Positions 52,688-61,346 of a stretch of 64,000 bases of DNA are shown here, piece by piece. The translations under genes were made by a program, and so were the position numbers. Position 1 is the first letter of the stretch. Every line of letters begins with the position of its first letter. The stretch comes from DASUPK01 sp963795665. GTDB lineage: Bacteria; Actinomycetota; Thermoleophilia; Solirubrobacterales; 70-9. The notes beneath the pieces were generated by a model. It worked only from the letters and a program-made list of their open reading frames with translations, was not told the DNA's origin and did not search any database. The DNA is taken from assembly GCA_963795665.1 (NCBI GenBank), contig CAWCIP010000018.1, positions 1 to 64,000 of the forward strand, written 5' to 3'.

Positions 52688-55600
52688 CTACTCCGTGGAG
52701 ATGCTCGGATCCGCCTGAACCTTCTGCGGAATGATCATCAGGAAGCTCTGCTGCGCAACCCGGGCCAGCGCCTGGACCCTGTCGGCCTCCTCGGCCTGGT
52801 CGGTGGCACGCAGCTCGCCGGCGTAGTGGCCGAGCAGGTCCTCGATGTCGAGCTGGCCCTCCGCATCGAGCTCCTCGAGCGTCACCTTGGCTCCCTCGCC
52901 GAGGCGGCTCTCGATCCCGTCGCGGTCGAGGTTGAGCTCGTCGTCGATCCGCACGTAGACCCGGCCACCGGTCATTCCGGCGCATGCCCACGGCCCGATG
53001 TCGCCGAGCACGACCGCGCGACCGGAGGTCATGTACTCGAAGGCGAAGCCCTTGGCGTTGGCGCGGTCCACGACGCAGCCCTGTGAGTCGTCGACGGGCG
53101 CCTCGGGCTCGCCAGCCAGGACCACGTCCGCGCCGGAGAGCCGGATGCAGAACCGCGAGTCGGCCGACCCCTGCACGAAGAGCCTGCCCCGCTGGGCCCC
53201 ATAGGCGAAGGACTTGCCGACCGAGCCGTTGACGCGCCGGCCCTCGGCGTTCTTCCCCTTCATGATCGAGACGGTCCCGCCCAGCATCGTCTTGCCGACG
53301 CCGTCCTGGGCGCCGCCCTCGACCCGGCAGGTCACGCCCCACTCGTTGAAGGCGCCGAATCCCTGCCCCGCCACGCTCCCCCCGTTGAAGACCAGCTCGG
53401 CGAGCTCGTCGTTCTCGGTGCCCTCGGGGGCGCCGTCGTAGATGCGGGCGCGTGCGATCGCACCCGAAAGCTCGGTGCCGAGAACCCGGTCGTGGGCGTC
53501 GGTGCGGCGGGGGAACTCGACGCTCACGCAGGAGCCATCGAAGACGCGGTCGGCGACCTGGGCAATCTCGGCGGAGGCCCGCTTGGGTTCCATCCGGAGC
53601 GGCTTGGCGCGAACCAGGCCGGCCTCGGCGCGGGCCTCGACCAGCGCCTCCTCCTCGACCGGGAGGTCGATCGGCTCGAGATCGAGGAACTCCTCGAGCG
53701 GCGTGATCAGCGGCGCGAGGTCGATCTTGTCCTGGTGCGAGACCTGCTCGAGCAGGTCGTAGCGGCCGACCAGGTCCTGGGCGCGGTCGTAGCCGAGCGA
53801 GCCGACCACCTCCTTGACCTCCTCGCCCATCTGGCGGAAGAAGGCGGCACAGCTCTCGGCGGCGTTGTCTCCCGGCGGCGTGAACTTCTTCAGCCCGTGC
53901 TCCTCCGCCTGCTCCACCGTCTCGATCTGGGTGGCGATGCCGACGTGGCAGGTGTCGAGCTGGCAGCCACGGCAGATCGTGCAGCCGAGCGAGACCATCG
54001 CCAGAGTGCCGAAGGCAACCCGGTTGGCCCCCATGCAGTGAAGCTTCACGATGTCGTGGGCGTGGCGGTAGCCACCGTCGGCCCAGATCTCGACCCGGTT
54101 GCGAATGCCGGCCTCCATCAGGGCTCGGTGGACGGCGCGGGTGCCGATGTCGGAGGGCAGGCCGACGTGGCGCAGCGCGTGCTGGCGGGCGGCGCCGGTG
54201 CCGCCCTCGAACCCGCTCAGGGTGATGATGTCCGCGCCGGCTTTGGCGATGCCGAGTCCGATCGTGCCCACGTTCGGCACGACGGGGACCTTGACCGACA
54301 CGCGCAGGTCCGGGTTGACCGTCTTCAGCTCGTCGATCAGCTCCGCCAGGTCCTCGATCGAGTAGAGGTCGTGGTTGTTGGACGGCGAGATCAGGTCGGT
54401 GCCGGGTGAGGCGTTGCGGGCGGCGGCGACCTTCTCGGAGACCTTCTTGCCGGGCAGGTGACCACCCTCGCCGGGCTTCGCGCCCTGGCCGATCTTGATC
54501 TCGGCGACGTAGGAGGAGTTGAGCATCTCGGCGGAGACGCCGAAGCGGCCCGAGGCGACCTGCTGCCCACGCCACTTGCGGAACTTGCCGTACATGTCCT
54601 GGATCTCCCCACCCTCCCCGTTGATGCAGAGGATGTTGATCGCCCGTGCTGCCTCGGCGTAGGCGCGGAAGGCCGGCTCCGACTGAGAGCCGAAGCTCAT
54701 CGAGCTGATCACCACGGGGTAGTCGTGATGGCCGACCGAGGCGTCCACCTGCGAGGCGTCCACCGGCTCGCGGTCGGGCTCCTTCTTCAACCCCATGATG
54801 TGCCGCATCGAGATCGGGCTCTGCGCCTCCAGCTCGCGCACCTTCTGAGAGAACTCGCCGAAGCTCGCGGTCCCGTTGGCCGCCGCGATCGCCGCCTTGT
54901 AGACCTTGGGGTAGAAGCGGAAGGTCTTCGCCGGCTTCGCATCCTCGTCCCCGGTGAGGACCCTGTGCCGCGTGTCGGTGTCGGCGTCGAGGTGGGCAAA
55001 GCCGGTGCCGCCAGTCTCAGAGGCCGCGAAGGCCTCCGTCTGGAAGATCTCCGCCAGCTCGGGCTGGATCCCGATCGAGGAGAACTGGCGGGCGTAGCCG
55101 CGGACCTCGTGGATCCCGATCGTCGAGATCACCTTCTCGATTCCCTTGCGGAGCGCCGCGCAGAGGTTGCCGACGTCGTTCTCGTAGTCGTCGACGCAGA
55201 TCACCTCGACCATCACGTACGGGCAGACACCGTTGGCCCCGAGGCCCAGGGCGAGCATCACGTCGTGGACGTTGCGGATCGCCGCAGAGCGCAGCACCAA
55301 TGAACAGCGTCGGCGCAGGTTCTCCCCCTCGGCGCTGAACTGCTTCAGAGCCTGATCGATCGCGGACGTGGCGAGATGCGGATCGATGTAGCGCCGCTCG
55401 CCGTCGTAGACGGTGCGGTCGGTCAGCACCAGCAGCTCGGCGCCCTCGGTCACGGCGCGGACCGCTTCCTGGCGGAGCCGCTCGATCGCGCCCTGCGTCG
55501 TCTCGGATTCCAGGAGCGCGATGTCGATCGCCTTGGCACGGTCGCCAAATGCGGCCCAGAGGTCCTCGAGCACGTAGGTTCCCTGCTCGCTGGCGATGCG

Positions 55601-57346
55601 CCGGTAGGAGCTGTGCGGGAGCGGGGCGAGATCGTGGTGGCCTCCCAGGATCACGGGGAAGTCCGTCTCGATCGTCTGGCTGTCCTCCGCCGGATCCTTC
55701 AGCGACGGACGGCGACCGAAGACCGCGCGGGTGGAGAAATGCTCGATCTCGCGCTCGCGGTCGATCGCCGGGTTGGTGACGACCGCGACCGTCTCCTTGA
55801 AGTAGTCCGCCAGGTTCTGCCGCTCCGGCGAGAGCGCGGCGAGGGGGCCGTCGTAGCCGAGTGAGCCGATCGGCTCGGCGCCGTTGTCGGCCATCTGCTG
55901 GACGAGCTTCACGTCATCCCGCTGCCAGCCGAACCCGGCAAGCACACGGTCCTCGACCTTGACCGGCTCCTCGGGACCTGCGTCGGTGTATCCCGGGATC
56001 TCGGGCCCCTCCAGCGGGCCGCCGGTCTGGAGCGCCCGGTCATACGGCGCGACCTGCTCCGCCCCCGTTCTCCTCAGCCAGCGGTCGCGCACCCGGCGCA
56101 GCATCTCGGCGTGCGGGTAGAGCGTCGAGCGCTTGCGGTCTCGATCGATCAGCACCAGGAACTTCTCGCCCGGCGCCATCGGCTTCGGCTCGGAGATCAT
56201 CTCGTCCACCGGGACGACCCCGGGCTCGGAGCTGAAGATGAAGTCGTGGCCGGTCTCGAGCTGCCACAGCGGCCGCAGGCCCATCGCGTCCGCCGAGAAC
56301 ACGCACTCGTCCTGGTGGCGGGCGATCAGGGCGACCGGGCCCTGAGCGAACGGGCCCATCGTCTGGCGCAGGTACATGTAGAAGGGGTGAAGGTCCTCGG
56401 GCAGGCCGGCGATCTCGGCGACGATCGGCGGGACGACCATCTCCATCGCCTCCGCCAGCGACAGGCCGTGTCGCCGCACCAGCGTCTCGATCGTCCGGTT
56501 CAGGTCCTGCGAATCCGAGTTCCCTTCGCCGATCGGCACGTTCAGCATCCGCGCCTCCTGGCGGAGCTGCTCGATCGTGTTGATCTCGCCGTTGTGGCCG
56601 AGGACGCCGAAGGGCTGGACCCGGGTGAACGACGGCCAGGTGTTGGTCGAGTAGCGGTTGTGGCCGAAGCAGCCGATCGTCTCGGCGCGCTCGTCGGAGA
56701 GGTCTACGTAGTAGGAGCCGAGGACCTTCGGGTTGCCCATCACCTTGTAGACGCAGGTCCGCCCGGAGAAGGAGGCGACGTGGACGCCGAGCTTCTCCTC
56801 GAGGGCGACCTTGAGGTTGAAGCAGGCGCGATCGGCGTCGGCGGCCTCCGGCACCAGACCTGCGAACTGCCAGAACTGCGGCTCCTCCTCGCGGGCGGTC
56901 GGGCCGAGAGCCGCGGAATCGACGGCGCCGACCCGCTCGGCGAGGATGCGAAAGCCCGCCTTGCCGAGCAGCTCCCTGGCGCCGTGGCGGACCTTCTCCA
57001 GGTCCTGTGACCGCTCGACGAAGACGTGAGCGACGGCGAACGCGTCATCCAGCGCCAGGGACGGGTTGTGTCCGCCCTGACGGACCTCCTCGGCCCAGAT
57101 CTTGGTTGGGATGTCGACCAGAAGGCCACAGCCGTCGCCCTCGCCGTCGACGTTGCCGGCGCGGTGGAGCATCTTCTGGAGCGACTCGAGCGCGAGGATT
57201 ACGGGATCGTGGCTCGGGGTCGCGTCGCGACGGACCGACGCGTAGATCGCGCACGCGTCCTTGTCCTCCACGCTCGGGGGAGAGACGAGGGGGCGGTAGG
57301 CGCGCTCGGGGGAAAAGCGCTCACGCTCTGCGGACGAGTTCTTCAA
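52688..57346 (-). CDS. gltB: Glutamate synthase large subunit
   Basis: 1552 residues, makes two glutamate from glutamine and 2-oxoglutarate. N-terminal glutaminase nucleophile probably Cys32 (VEDKDACAIYASV), needing removal of a 31-residue propeptide; SNDSQD-like GNSDSQDLNRTIE and IPTKIW are shared with this amidotransferase class. FMN and 3Fe-4S region: SLGCTICRGCQLDTCHVGI; the C-terminal beta-helix follows (NGGSVAGQGFGAFNE, GGTVSIMKGKNAEGRRVNGS). No gltD small subunit nearby. Followed after two bases by the GAF-PP2C-HATPase gene. Frame intact. Confidence 0.96.
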   Translation of the reverse strand: MKNSSAERERFSPERAYRPLVSPPSVEDKDACAIYASVRRDATPSHDPVILALESLQKMLHRAGNVDGEGDGCGLLVDIPTKIWAEEVRQGGHNPSLALDDAFAVAHVFVERSQDLEKVRHGARELLGKAGFRILAERVGAVDSAALGPTAREEEPQFWQFAGLVPEAADADRACFNLKVALEEKLGVHVASFSGRTCVYKVMGNPKVLGSYYVDLSDERAETIGCFGHNRYSTNTWPSFTRVQPFGVLGHNGEINTIEQLRQEARMLNVPIGEGNSDSQDLNRTIETLVRRHGLSLAEAMEMVVPPIVAEIAGLPEDLHPFYMYLRQTMGPFAQGPVALIARHQDECVFSADAMGLRPLWQLETGHDFIFSSEPGVVPVDEMISEPKPMAPGEKFLVLIDRDRKRSTLYPHAEMLRRVRDRWLRRTGAEQVAPYDRALQTGGPLEGPEIPGYTDAGPEEPVKVEDRVLAGFGWQRDDVKLVQQMADNGAEPIGSLGYDGPLAALSPERQNLADYFKETVAVVTNPAIDREREIEHFSTRAVFGRRPSLKDPAEDSQTIETDFPVILGGHHDLAPLPHSSYRRIASEQGTYVLEDLWAAFGDRAKAIDIALLESETTQGAIERLRQEAVRAVTEGAELLVLTDRTVYDGERRYIDPHLATSAIDQALKQFSAEGENLRRRCSLVLRSAAIRNVHDVMLALGLGANGVCPYVMVEVICVDDYENDVGNLCAALRKGIEKVISTIGIHEVRGYARQFSSIGIQPELAEIFQTEAFAASETGGTGFAHLDADTDTRHRVLTGDEDAKPAKTFRFYPKVYKAAIAAANGTASFGEFSQKVRELEAQSPISMRHIMGLKKEPDREPVDASQVDASVGHHDYPVVISSMSFGSQSEPAFRAYAEAARAINILCINGEGGEIQDMYGKFRKWRGQQVASGRFGVSAEMLNSSYVAEIKIGQGAKPGEGGHLPGKKVSEKVAAARNASPGTDLISPSNNHDLYSIEDLAELIDELKTVNPDLRVSVKVPVVPNVGTIGLGIAKAGADIITLSGFEGGTGAARQHALRHVGLPSDIGTRAVHRALMEAGIRNRVEIWADGGYRHAHDIVKLHCMGANRVAFGTLAMVSLGCTICRGCQLDTCHVGIATQIETVEQAEEHGLKKFTPPGDNAAESCAAFFRQMGEEVKEVVGSLGYDRAQDLVGRYDLLEQVSHQDKIDLAPLITPLEEFLDLEPIDLPVEEEALVEARAEAGLVRAKPLRMEPKRASAEIAQVADRVFDGSCVSVEFPRRTDAHDRVLGTELSGAIARARIYDGAPEGTENDELAELVFNGGSVAGQGFGAFNEWGVTCRVEGGAQDGVGKTMLGGTVSIMKGKNAEGRRVNGSVGKSFAYGAQRGRLFVQGSADSRFCIRLSGADVVLAGEPEAPVDDSQGCVVDRANAKGFAFEYMTSGRAVVLGDIGPWACAGMTGGRVYVRIDDELNLDRDGIESRLGEGAKVTLEELDAEGQLDIEDLLGHYAGELRATDQAEEADRVQALARVAQQSFLMIIPQKVQADPSISTE

Positions 57347-57412
57347 TTTGTCTCCGGTTCCGCGCCTTCTTCGAGCGGGCGCGCGACGGGGGGGTGGACC
57401 GACGGAGCGGGA

Positions 57413-57418
57413 ATTATA
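57413..57418 (-). promoter_or_regulatory. Possible gltB -10 box
   Basis: A perfect TATAAT on the minus strand, about 67 bases before the gltB start. No good -35 sequence is visible at 16-18 bp upstream (GC-rich), so either it is an extended -10 type or a chance match in a GC-rich background, where TATAAT is rare. Confidence 0.4.
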
Positions 57419-57535
57419 GGCGCGCCCCCACCCGGCCCCGCTCCGGTGGTCACGTGATCCACTCCCGCTTTCTCCGCAATTTGCTAAAGCGGCCCACTGC
57501 CGATTCCGGCCTGCTGCAGCGCTACTTTCAGCCTG

Positions 57536-57585
57536 GTGAGCGGTTCTACATAGTGTTTAGCGAACGCTCACAAACGTGCTACAAC
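57536..57585 (+). promoter_or_regulatory. Inverted repeat and promoter candidate
   Basis: GTGAGCG (57536-57542) and CGCTCAC (57565-57571) form a 7-bp inverted repeat around a 22-base spacer. A possible -35 (TTTAGC, 57556-57561) and -10 (TACAAC, 57580-57585) overlap it. Upstream of the 65-residue gene; could be an operator. Weak. Confidence 0.3.
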
Positions 57586-57627
57586 TAACGCCAAGGGGAG
57601 CAATCAGCTGGGGAACGATGGAGAAGC

Positions 57628-57825
57628 ATGATTAAGCAGAACAAGGCAGAGACGGGGGAGCAGTCGATCGGGGAACCGTCCAGCCCGGGCTCGGAGACCG
57701 AGCGCTTCCGGGCCATCGCGGACGTCAGGCACAACGAGGCGGTGACCGGCGAGTCCGGAGTCCCCGCCAACCAGCGGGACCACGAGCTGCGCCGCCAGAT
57801 GCGCTCGCTCGAAGAGTTCTCGTAG
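57628..57825 (+). CDS. 65-residue small acidic protein
   Basis: GGAGAAGC stands right before the ATG at 57628, a good ribosome site. Sequence MIKQNKAETGEQSIGEPSSPG then SETERFRAIADVRHNEAV and RDHELRRQMRSLEEFS, charged and probably partly disordered with a terminal helix. No recognised family. A palindromic terminator-like sequence follows at 57861. Confidence 0.55.
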   Translation: MIKQNKAETGEQSIGEPSSPGSETERFRAIADVRHNEAVTGESGVPANQRDHELRRQMRSLEEFS

Positions 57826-57860
57826 GCCGCCCAGGGTTTCAACCTACCCACCGCCCCACC

Positions 57861-57881
57861 GCCGCCCGGGCGGCGCATTTT
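57861..57881 (+). terminator. Terminator-like palindrome
   Basis: GCCGCCCGGGCGGC (57861-57874) followed by GCATTTTG. A short GC-rich stem with a modest T-run after the 65-residue gene. The loop would be only four bases, so efficiency is uncertain. Confidence 0.35.
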
Positions 57882-57982
57882 GAGTTGTCTCGAACGATGA
57901 GCAGGCCTAGGCTTGGCTATCTATCGGAGGATGGGTTCTCAGTTCAGGGCGGTCGCACCGTTCGCTGTGTCTGATCGCGTCG

Positions 57983-58501
57983 GTGATCATCCTGATCGCG
58001 CCCGCGATCACCATCGGCACGGCACAGGCCGCCTCGACCCGCGCCGAGTACGTCGCGCAGGTCGATCAGATTTGCAGCCAGTCTCCGCGGAACTCTGGAC
58101 GTCTGGGCCCCAGGCTCAAAACCCTCTTCGGCCCGAAGGCCGTCTCTCCGCTCCCAAGACCGGGCTCATCAGAGCCAACCAGGAAGCAGAATCATCGGTC
58201 TCTGAATCGATTCATCAACCGACTCGCGCGCATACTCGCGACGTTCAATCGGACATTCAGCTCAACCACTGAGCAGATTGCCCTTGTTCCCCCCGCGCCC
58301 GGCGACGAAGCGGCGGTGGCGCAGTGGATAGCCGGGCTACGGCAGTACGCGACCTACACGGCTGAAAGTCTCCGTGCGTTGCGTCATCACAAGCCTCGTG
58401 CGGCCTTGGCGTTCCAGCGACAGGCCATCGATGCGCTGAATGCCGGCGGCGCGGCGGTGCAGGGCTTCGGCATCACCGTCTGCACCACCTCCCTGACCTA
58501 G
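57983..58501 (+). CDS. Secreted helical protein, unknown
   Basis: Reads MIILIAPAITIGTAQAAS from GTG 57983: a signal-like segment with no positive charge. Just upstream at 57931 MGSQFRAVAPFA, one frame off, would give a much better signal peptide (MGSQFRAVAPFA then CLIASVIILIAPAITIG), so a one-base break near 57965 is likely and the real start is 57931. Mature part: VAQVDQICSQSPRNSGRL, then helices FINRLARILATFNRTFSSTTEQIALVPPAPG, FQRQAIDALNAGGAAVQGFGITVC. Two cysteines could pair. No known family; related to a class of exported helical-bundle proteins. Confidence 0.55.
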   Translation: MIILIAPAITIGTAQAASTRAEYVAQVDQICSQSPRNSGRLGPRLKTLFGPKAVSPLPRPGSSEPTRKQNHRSLNRFINRLARILATFNRTFSSTTEQIALVPPAPGDEAAVAQWIAGLRQYATYTAESLRALRHHKPRAALAFQRQAIDALNAGGAAVQGFGITVCTTSLT

Positions 58502-58563
58502 GCTGCCCAGGCCGGTCGGCCCTCCCGGGTTCCGACACCGGCCGACGGTAGATTCTCGCGCCG

Positions 58564-59049
58564 ATGTTCCTCGCCGTAGTCGGCAGCGACACCTACAAGT
58601 GGCTTCTCGCCTTCCACATCCTGCTGGCGGTGGTATGGGTCGGGAGCAACACCGCGATCCAGATCTTCGTGATCCGCGCGAAGCGCGCCGGCGGCGATCG
58701 GATTGCCTACCTGGCGAGCGAGATCGAGTGGTACGGGACCCGAGTCCTCATCCCCTCTTCGCTGACGCTGCTGATCCTCGGCTTCATCCTGCTCCACGAG
58801 TCCAGCGGCGCCTATGACCTCGGCCAGGGATGGGTGACATTCGGATTCGTCGTCTGGCTGCTGTCGTTCATCGCCGGCGCCGGCTATCTGGGACCGGAGT
58901 CCGGCCGGCTCAGCAAGATGGTCGAAGAGCGCGGGCCCGAGGATGCCGAGTATCAGCGCAGGCTCGCCCGGATCTTCGTGGTATCGCGGATCGAGCTCCT
59001 CCTCCTGATCATGGTGGTGCTCGATATGACCGTCAAGCCGGGACTCTGA
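58564..59049 (+). CDS. DUF2269 integral membrane protein
   Basis: 161 residues, four helices (WLLAFHILLAVVWVGSNTAIQIFVI, LIPSSLTLLILGFILLHES, WVTFGFVVWLLSFIAGAGYLG, IELLLLIMVVLDMTVK). The HILLAVVWVGS start and the GPESGRLSKMVEERG loop match DUF2269. Role unknown. ATG at 58564, convergent with the cupin gene. Confidence 0.85.
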   Translation: MFLAVVGSDTYKWLLAFHILLAVVWVGSNTAIQIFVIRAKRAGGDRIAYLASEIEWYGTRVLIPSSLTLLILGFILLHESSGAYDLGQGWVTFGFVVWLLSFIAGAGYLGPESGRLSKMVEERGPEDAEYQRRLARIFVVSRIELLLLIMVVLDMTVKPGL

Positions 59050-59064
59050 CGGCGCCGCCGGCCG

Positions 59065-59439
59065 CTAGCCCCAGCCCATCCCCTGGTAGCCGCTGTCGAC
59101 CGGGACTCCGATCAGCAGGGCGCGAACCGGCTCGTCCGACTCGTTGCGGATCGTGCGGTTCACCTCCGGCGCGAAGCGGCAGAAGGTGCCGGCGGGGGCG
59201 TCGTGCTCCTCGCCGTCGGTGACGATCTTCCCCTCGCCCTCGAGGATGATGAAGACCTCCTCCTGTTTGTCGCCGGTGTGGTCGTGGGCGGGAATCTCCC
59301 CCCCGGCCTCGATGTCGACCACGTTGAAGCCGAATGCCTCCGCGCCGAGTGATTTTCGGGCAAGTCGCCAGGTTGCGCCGCCGCTCCCCTCCATCTCCTC
59401 GAACTCGTCGATTCGCTTGATCGTGTAGCCCTCGGCCAT
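59065..59439 (-). CDS. Small cupin protein
   Basis: 124 residues with an RBS GAGGAGGAGC before the ATG at 59439. Metal-site pattern: EIPAHDHTGDKQEEVFIILEGEG (His-His-Glu/Gln motif 1) and CRFAPEVNRTIRNESDEPV (motif 2, with the histidine replaced by Asn). So one metal ligand may be missing. General small-molecule or metal-binding cupin; not identified. The upstream in-frame ATG at 59487 lacks a site. Confidence 0.8.
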   Translation of the reverse strand: MAEGYTIKRIDEFEEMEGSGGATWRLARKSLGAEAFGFNVVDIEAGGEIPAHDHTGDKQEEVFIILEGEGKIVTDGEEHDAPAGTFCRFAPEVNRTIRNESDEPVRALLIGVPVDSGYQGMGWG

Positions 59440-59498
59440 CGCTCCTCCTCTTTTTCCGTCCCCTTGTCTGGACCAGCGAGCGAACATATCCTCTTCGC

Positions 59499-59933
59499 GT
59501 GGGAGAGGACTCGGCCCAGAGTCTCGAGGAGGCCATCGAGCGTTACAACGCCGCGTGGAACGACCACGACCTCGACGCCATCATGTCGATGCACGCTCCC
59601 GACATGGTCTTCGAGAACCACACCGCGGGCGAGTCGGCACAGGGCCCGGAAGAGGTCAGGGAGCACATCGGGTCGATCTTCGAGAGCTGGCCGGACCTCC
59701 ACTTCGAGACCCGCAGGCTCTACGTCCGCGACGGCGTCGTCACCCAGGAGTGGACGGCCAGCGCCACGCACTCCAACACGATGCGCCGAGGCGACCTGGT
59801 CGCCGAGCCCACGGGCGAGAGGATCGAGTGGCGCGGGGTCGACGTGATCCCCTACGAGGACGGCCTGATCAAGCGCAAGGACGTCTACTCGGACTCCGTC
59901 TCGATTCTCCGCCAGGTCGGACTGCTCGACTAG
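59499..59933 (+). CDS. SnoaL/NTF2-like protein (third)
   Basis: 144 residues, NTF2 fold: EEAIERYNAAWNDHDLDAIMSMHAPDMVFENH, EVREHIGSIFESWPDLHFE, GVVTQEWTASATHSNTM and RIEWRGVDVIPYEDGLIKRKDVYSD. Of the SnoaL/ketosteroid-isomerase-like kind, with the WNDHDLDAI signature of the polyketide-cyclase-like branch. Distinct from the pair at 7.9 and 10.7 kb. GTG at 59499, divergent from the cupin gene. Confidence 0.82.
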   Translation: MGEDSAQSLEEAIERYNAAWNDHDLDAIMSMHAPDMVFENHTAGESAQGPEEVREHIGSIFESWPDLHFETRRLYVRDGVVTQEWTASATHSNTMRRGDLVAEPTGERIEWRGVDVIPYEDGLIKRKDVYSDSVSILRQVGLLD

Positions 59934-60013
59934 CCGAGATCAGGCCGTAACCCTCTGGCGCTCCCCGGCGCTTAGGCAGGTGGGGAGTCAATCGCCATGG
60001 AGGTGACTACGAC

Positions 60014-60271
60014 GTGAAGCTGAGAACGCGAAAGCTGGCGGTCTTTGCGACCTGCCTCGGAATCGCGGCTGCGTTTCCGGTTCTGAGCTCCGCCGACAAG
60101 GGCGGCGTTCCGCACAACAACAAGCCGTGCCCAGCCAAGGGCAAGCGTCATCACAAGAAGCCGAAGCCCAACAACAAGGGCAAGAAGTGCGGCTTCGCCC
60201 CTGGCAGCACCACCACGACGGTTCCGTCGACGACCGACACCACCGAGACGGAGCCGACGACTACCACCTAA
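60014..60271 (+). CDS. Small secreted basic/Thr-rich protein
   Basis: 85 residues. Signal peptide KLRTRKLAVFATCLGIAAAFPVLSSA, then a lysine/histidine-rich segment (KGKRHHKKPKPNNKGKKC) with two cysteines (NKPCPAK and KKCGFAP), then a Thr/Ser/Pro tail (TTTTVPSTTDTTETEPTTTT). No LPXTG or family. It may be a cell-surface or nucleic-acid-binding peptide. GTG at 60014. A terminator-like hairpin follows at 60303. Confidence 0.6.
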   Translation: MKLRTRKLAVFATCLGIAAAFPVLSSADKGGVPHNNKPCPAKGKRHHKKPKPNNKGKKCGFAPGSTTTTVPSTTDTTETEPTTTT

Positions 60272-60422
60272 TCGGGGATCCGGACGGGCGGTCCCGCGGC
60301 CTACCGGACGCTGCGGGGCCGTCCCGTCCGGTTGCTTGTTTTCGGCGCGTATAGATCGCCCAGCCGGCGATCGCCGCGCCGCAGGCGATCGGCGAGAGCG
60401 TGTTGCCGTCGTTTGAGCTCAA
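60261..60422 (-). CDS. 53-residue membrane ORF after thrB
   Basis: From TTG 60422, which overlaps the thrB stop as TTGA, to TAG at 60263-60261. Reads MSSNDGNTLSPIACGAAIAGWAIYTRRKQ: one hydrophobic segment followed by RRK, then a polar tail. Coupled reading and the helix-plus-positive pattern make a real small membrane protein plausible; high-GC chance ORFs of this size are common, so this is tentative. Its end overlaps the convergent secreted protein by 11 bases. Confidence 0.38.
   Translation of the reverse strand: MSSNDGNTLSPIACGAAIAGWAIYTRRKQATGRDGPAASGRPRDRPSGSPIRW
60303..60342 (+). terminator. Rho-independent terminator candidate
   Basis: ACCGGACG (60303-60310) pairs with CGTCCGGT (60325-60332), followed by TGCTTGTTTT. 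It lies 32 bases after the stop of the small secreted protein on the plus strand and fits its end. Confidence 0.6.
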
Positions 60423-61297
60423 AGCTCCGGCACGTCAGCGCCCGTCGGGGAGAAGGGGACTCGGCGAACCTCCGCCCAATCCCCCACCCGCTCGCTGAGC
60501 GCATTCATCACCTCGCCAGTGCTCTGCCAGAAGGTCCAGACGAGCACCGACGGCCCGGCGCCCGAGATCGTCGCTCCGATCGCGCCCATCCGCGGCGCCT
60601 CCTCGACGATCTCCATCGAGCGCGGATACAGGTGGGCGCGCTGGGGCTGATGCAGCCGGTCGGCGAGCCCGCGCCCGATCAGGGTCAGGTCGGAGCGCTG
60701 GATCCCGAGCACGAGCTCCGATGCGGCGGAGATGTTGGCGACGGCGTCGGCCATCGGCACCTGATCCGGGATGGCCTCGCGAGCTTCCTCGGTGGGCACC
60801 TGCTCGCCGGGGATCACGACCACGGCCTCCACGCCCTGGGGCGGATCCAGCCGTGTCGAGGTGAGTGCGCCGTCCTGGTTGGCGCAGACGACGAAGCCTC
60901 CGAAGAGCGCGGCAGCCACGTTGTCCGGATGACCCTCGATCTCCGCGGCCTTGGCGAGGACGTCCTCGGGCTCCTGGGCGAGCTCGTAGAGGTGGTCGGC
61001 CGCAAGCAGGCCGGCGACGATCGCCGCGGCGCTCGAGCCCAGCCCCGCGGCCAGGGGGATCTCACTCTTGATGCGGAAGGCGATCCCGTCCGCAGGGCGC
61101 AGCGACTCGAAGGCGCGAACGCAGAGATTGGAGCGATCCCGCGGTACGTCGAGCCCCTCGGCATCGACCGAGAAGGCATCGGCCTCCTCCACCTCGAGCT
61201 CGAGGTGCATGGCGAGAGCGGCGGCCAGCACGTCGTATCCCGGGCCGAGGTTGGCCGAGGAGGCCGGCACCTTGACCAGCCTTCGCCGCGCGGTCAT
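60419..61297 (-). CDS. thrB: Homoserine kinase
   Basis: 292-residue GHMP-family kinase that phosphorylates L-homoserine for threonine synthesis. N-terminal VKVPASSANLGPGYDVLAAAL, ATP-binding PLAAGLGSSAAAIVAGLLAA, EGHPDNVAAALFGGFV and the C-terminal GAIGATISGAGPSVLVW glycine motif. Length normal. ATG at 61297. The neighbouring threonine genes (thrA, thrC) are not in the window. Frame intact. Confidence 0.95.
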   Translation of the reverse strand: MTARRRLVKVPASSANLGPGYDVLAAALAMHLELEVEEADAFSVDAEGLDVPRDRSNLCVRAFESLRPADGIAFRIKSEIPLAAGLGSSAAAIVAGLLAADHLYELAQEPEDVLAKAAEIEGHPDNVAAALFGGFVVCANQDGALTSTRLDPPQGVEAVVVIPGEQVPTEEAREAIPDQVPMADAVANISAASELVLGIQRSDLTLIGRGLADRLHQPQRAHLYPRSMEIVEEAPRMGAIGATISGAGPSVLVWTFWQSTGEVMNALSERVGDWAEVRRVPFSPTGADVPEL

Positions 61298-61346
61298 GGC
61301 CCCAGGCTATATATGCGAGGGCGCGCCACAGCGCGACCCGTTCTTG

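Larger units (their letters stand above)
57347..57627. other. Divergent intergenic region, 281 bp
   Basis: Between gltB (minus) and the 65-residue gene (plus). It holds a possible gltB -10 box and a palindromic region near the plus-strand promoter, described separately. I see no further coding sequence and no riboswitch-like structure I can name. Confidence 0.5.

Noticed and set aside
51084..54575. Long minus-strand frame extending upstream of the PP2C gene into gltB
   Set aside because: The upstream part is a GC-driven shadow in the wrong frame of gltB; the PP2C protein starts at GTG 52685.
57536..57585. Possible riboswitch upstream of the 65-residue gene
   Set aside because: Only one short inverted repeat, no conserved motif I can name; kept only as a weak promoter feature.
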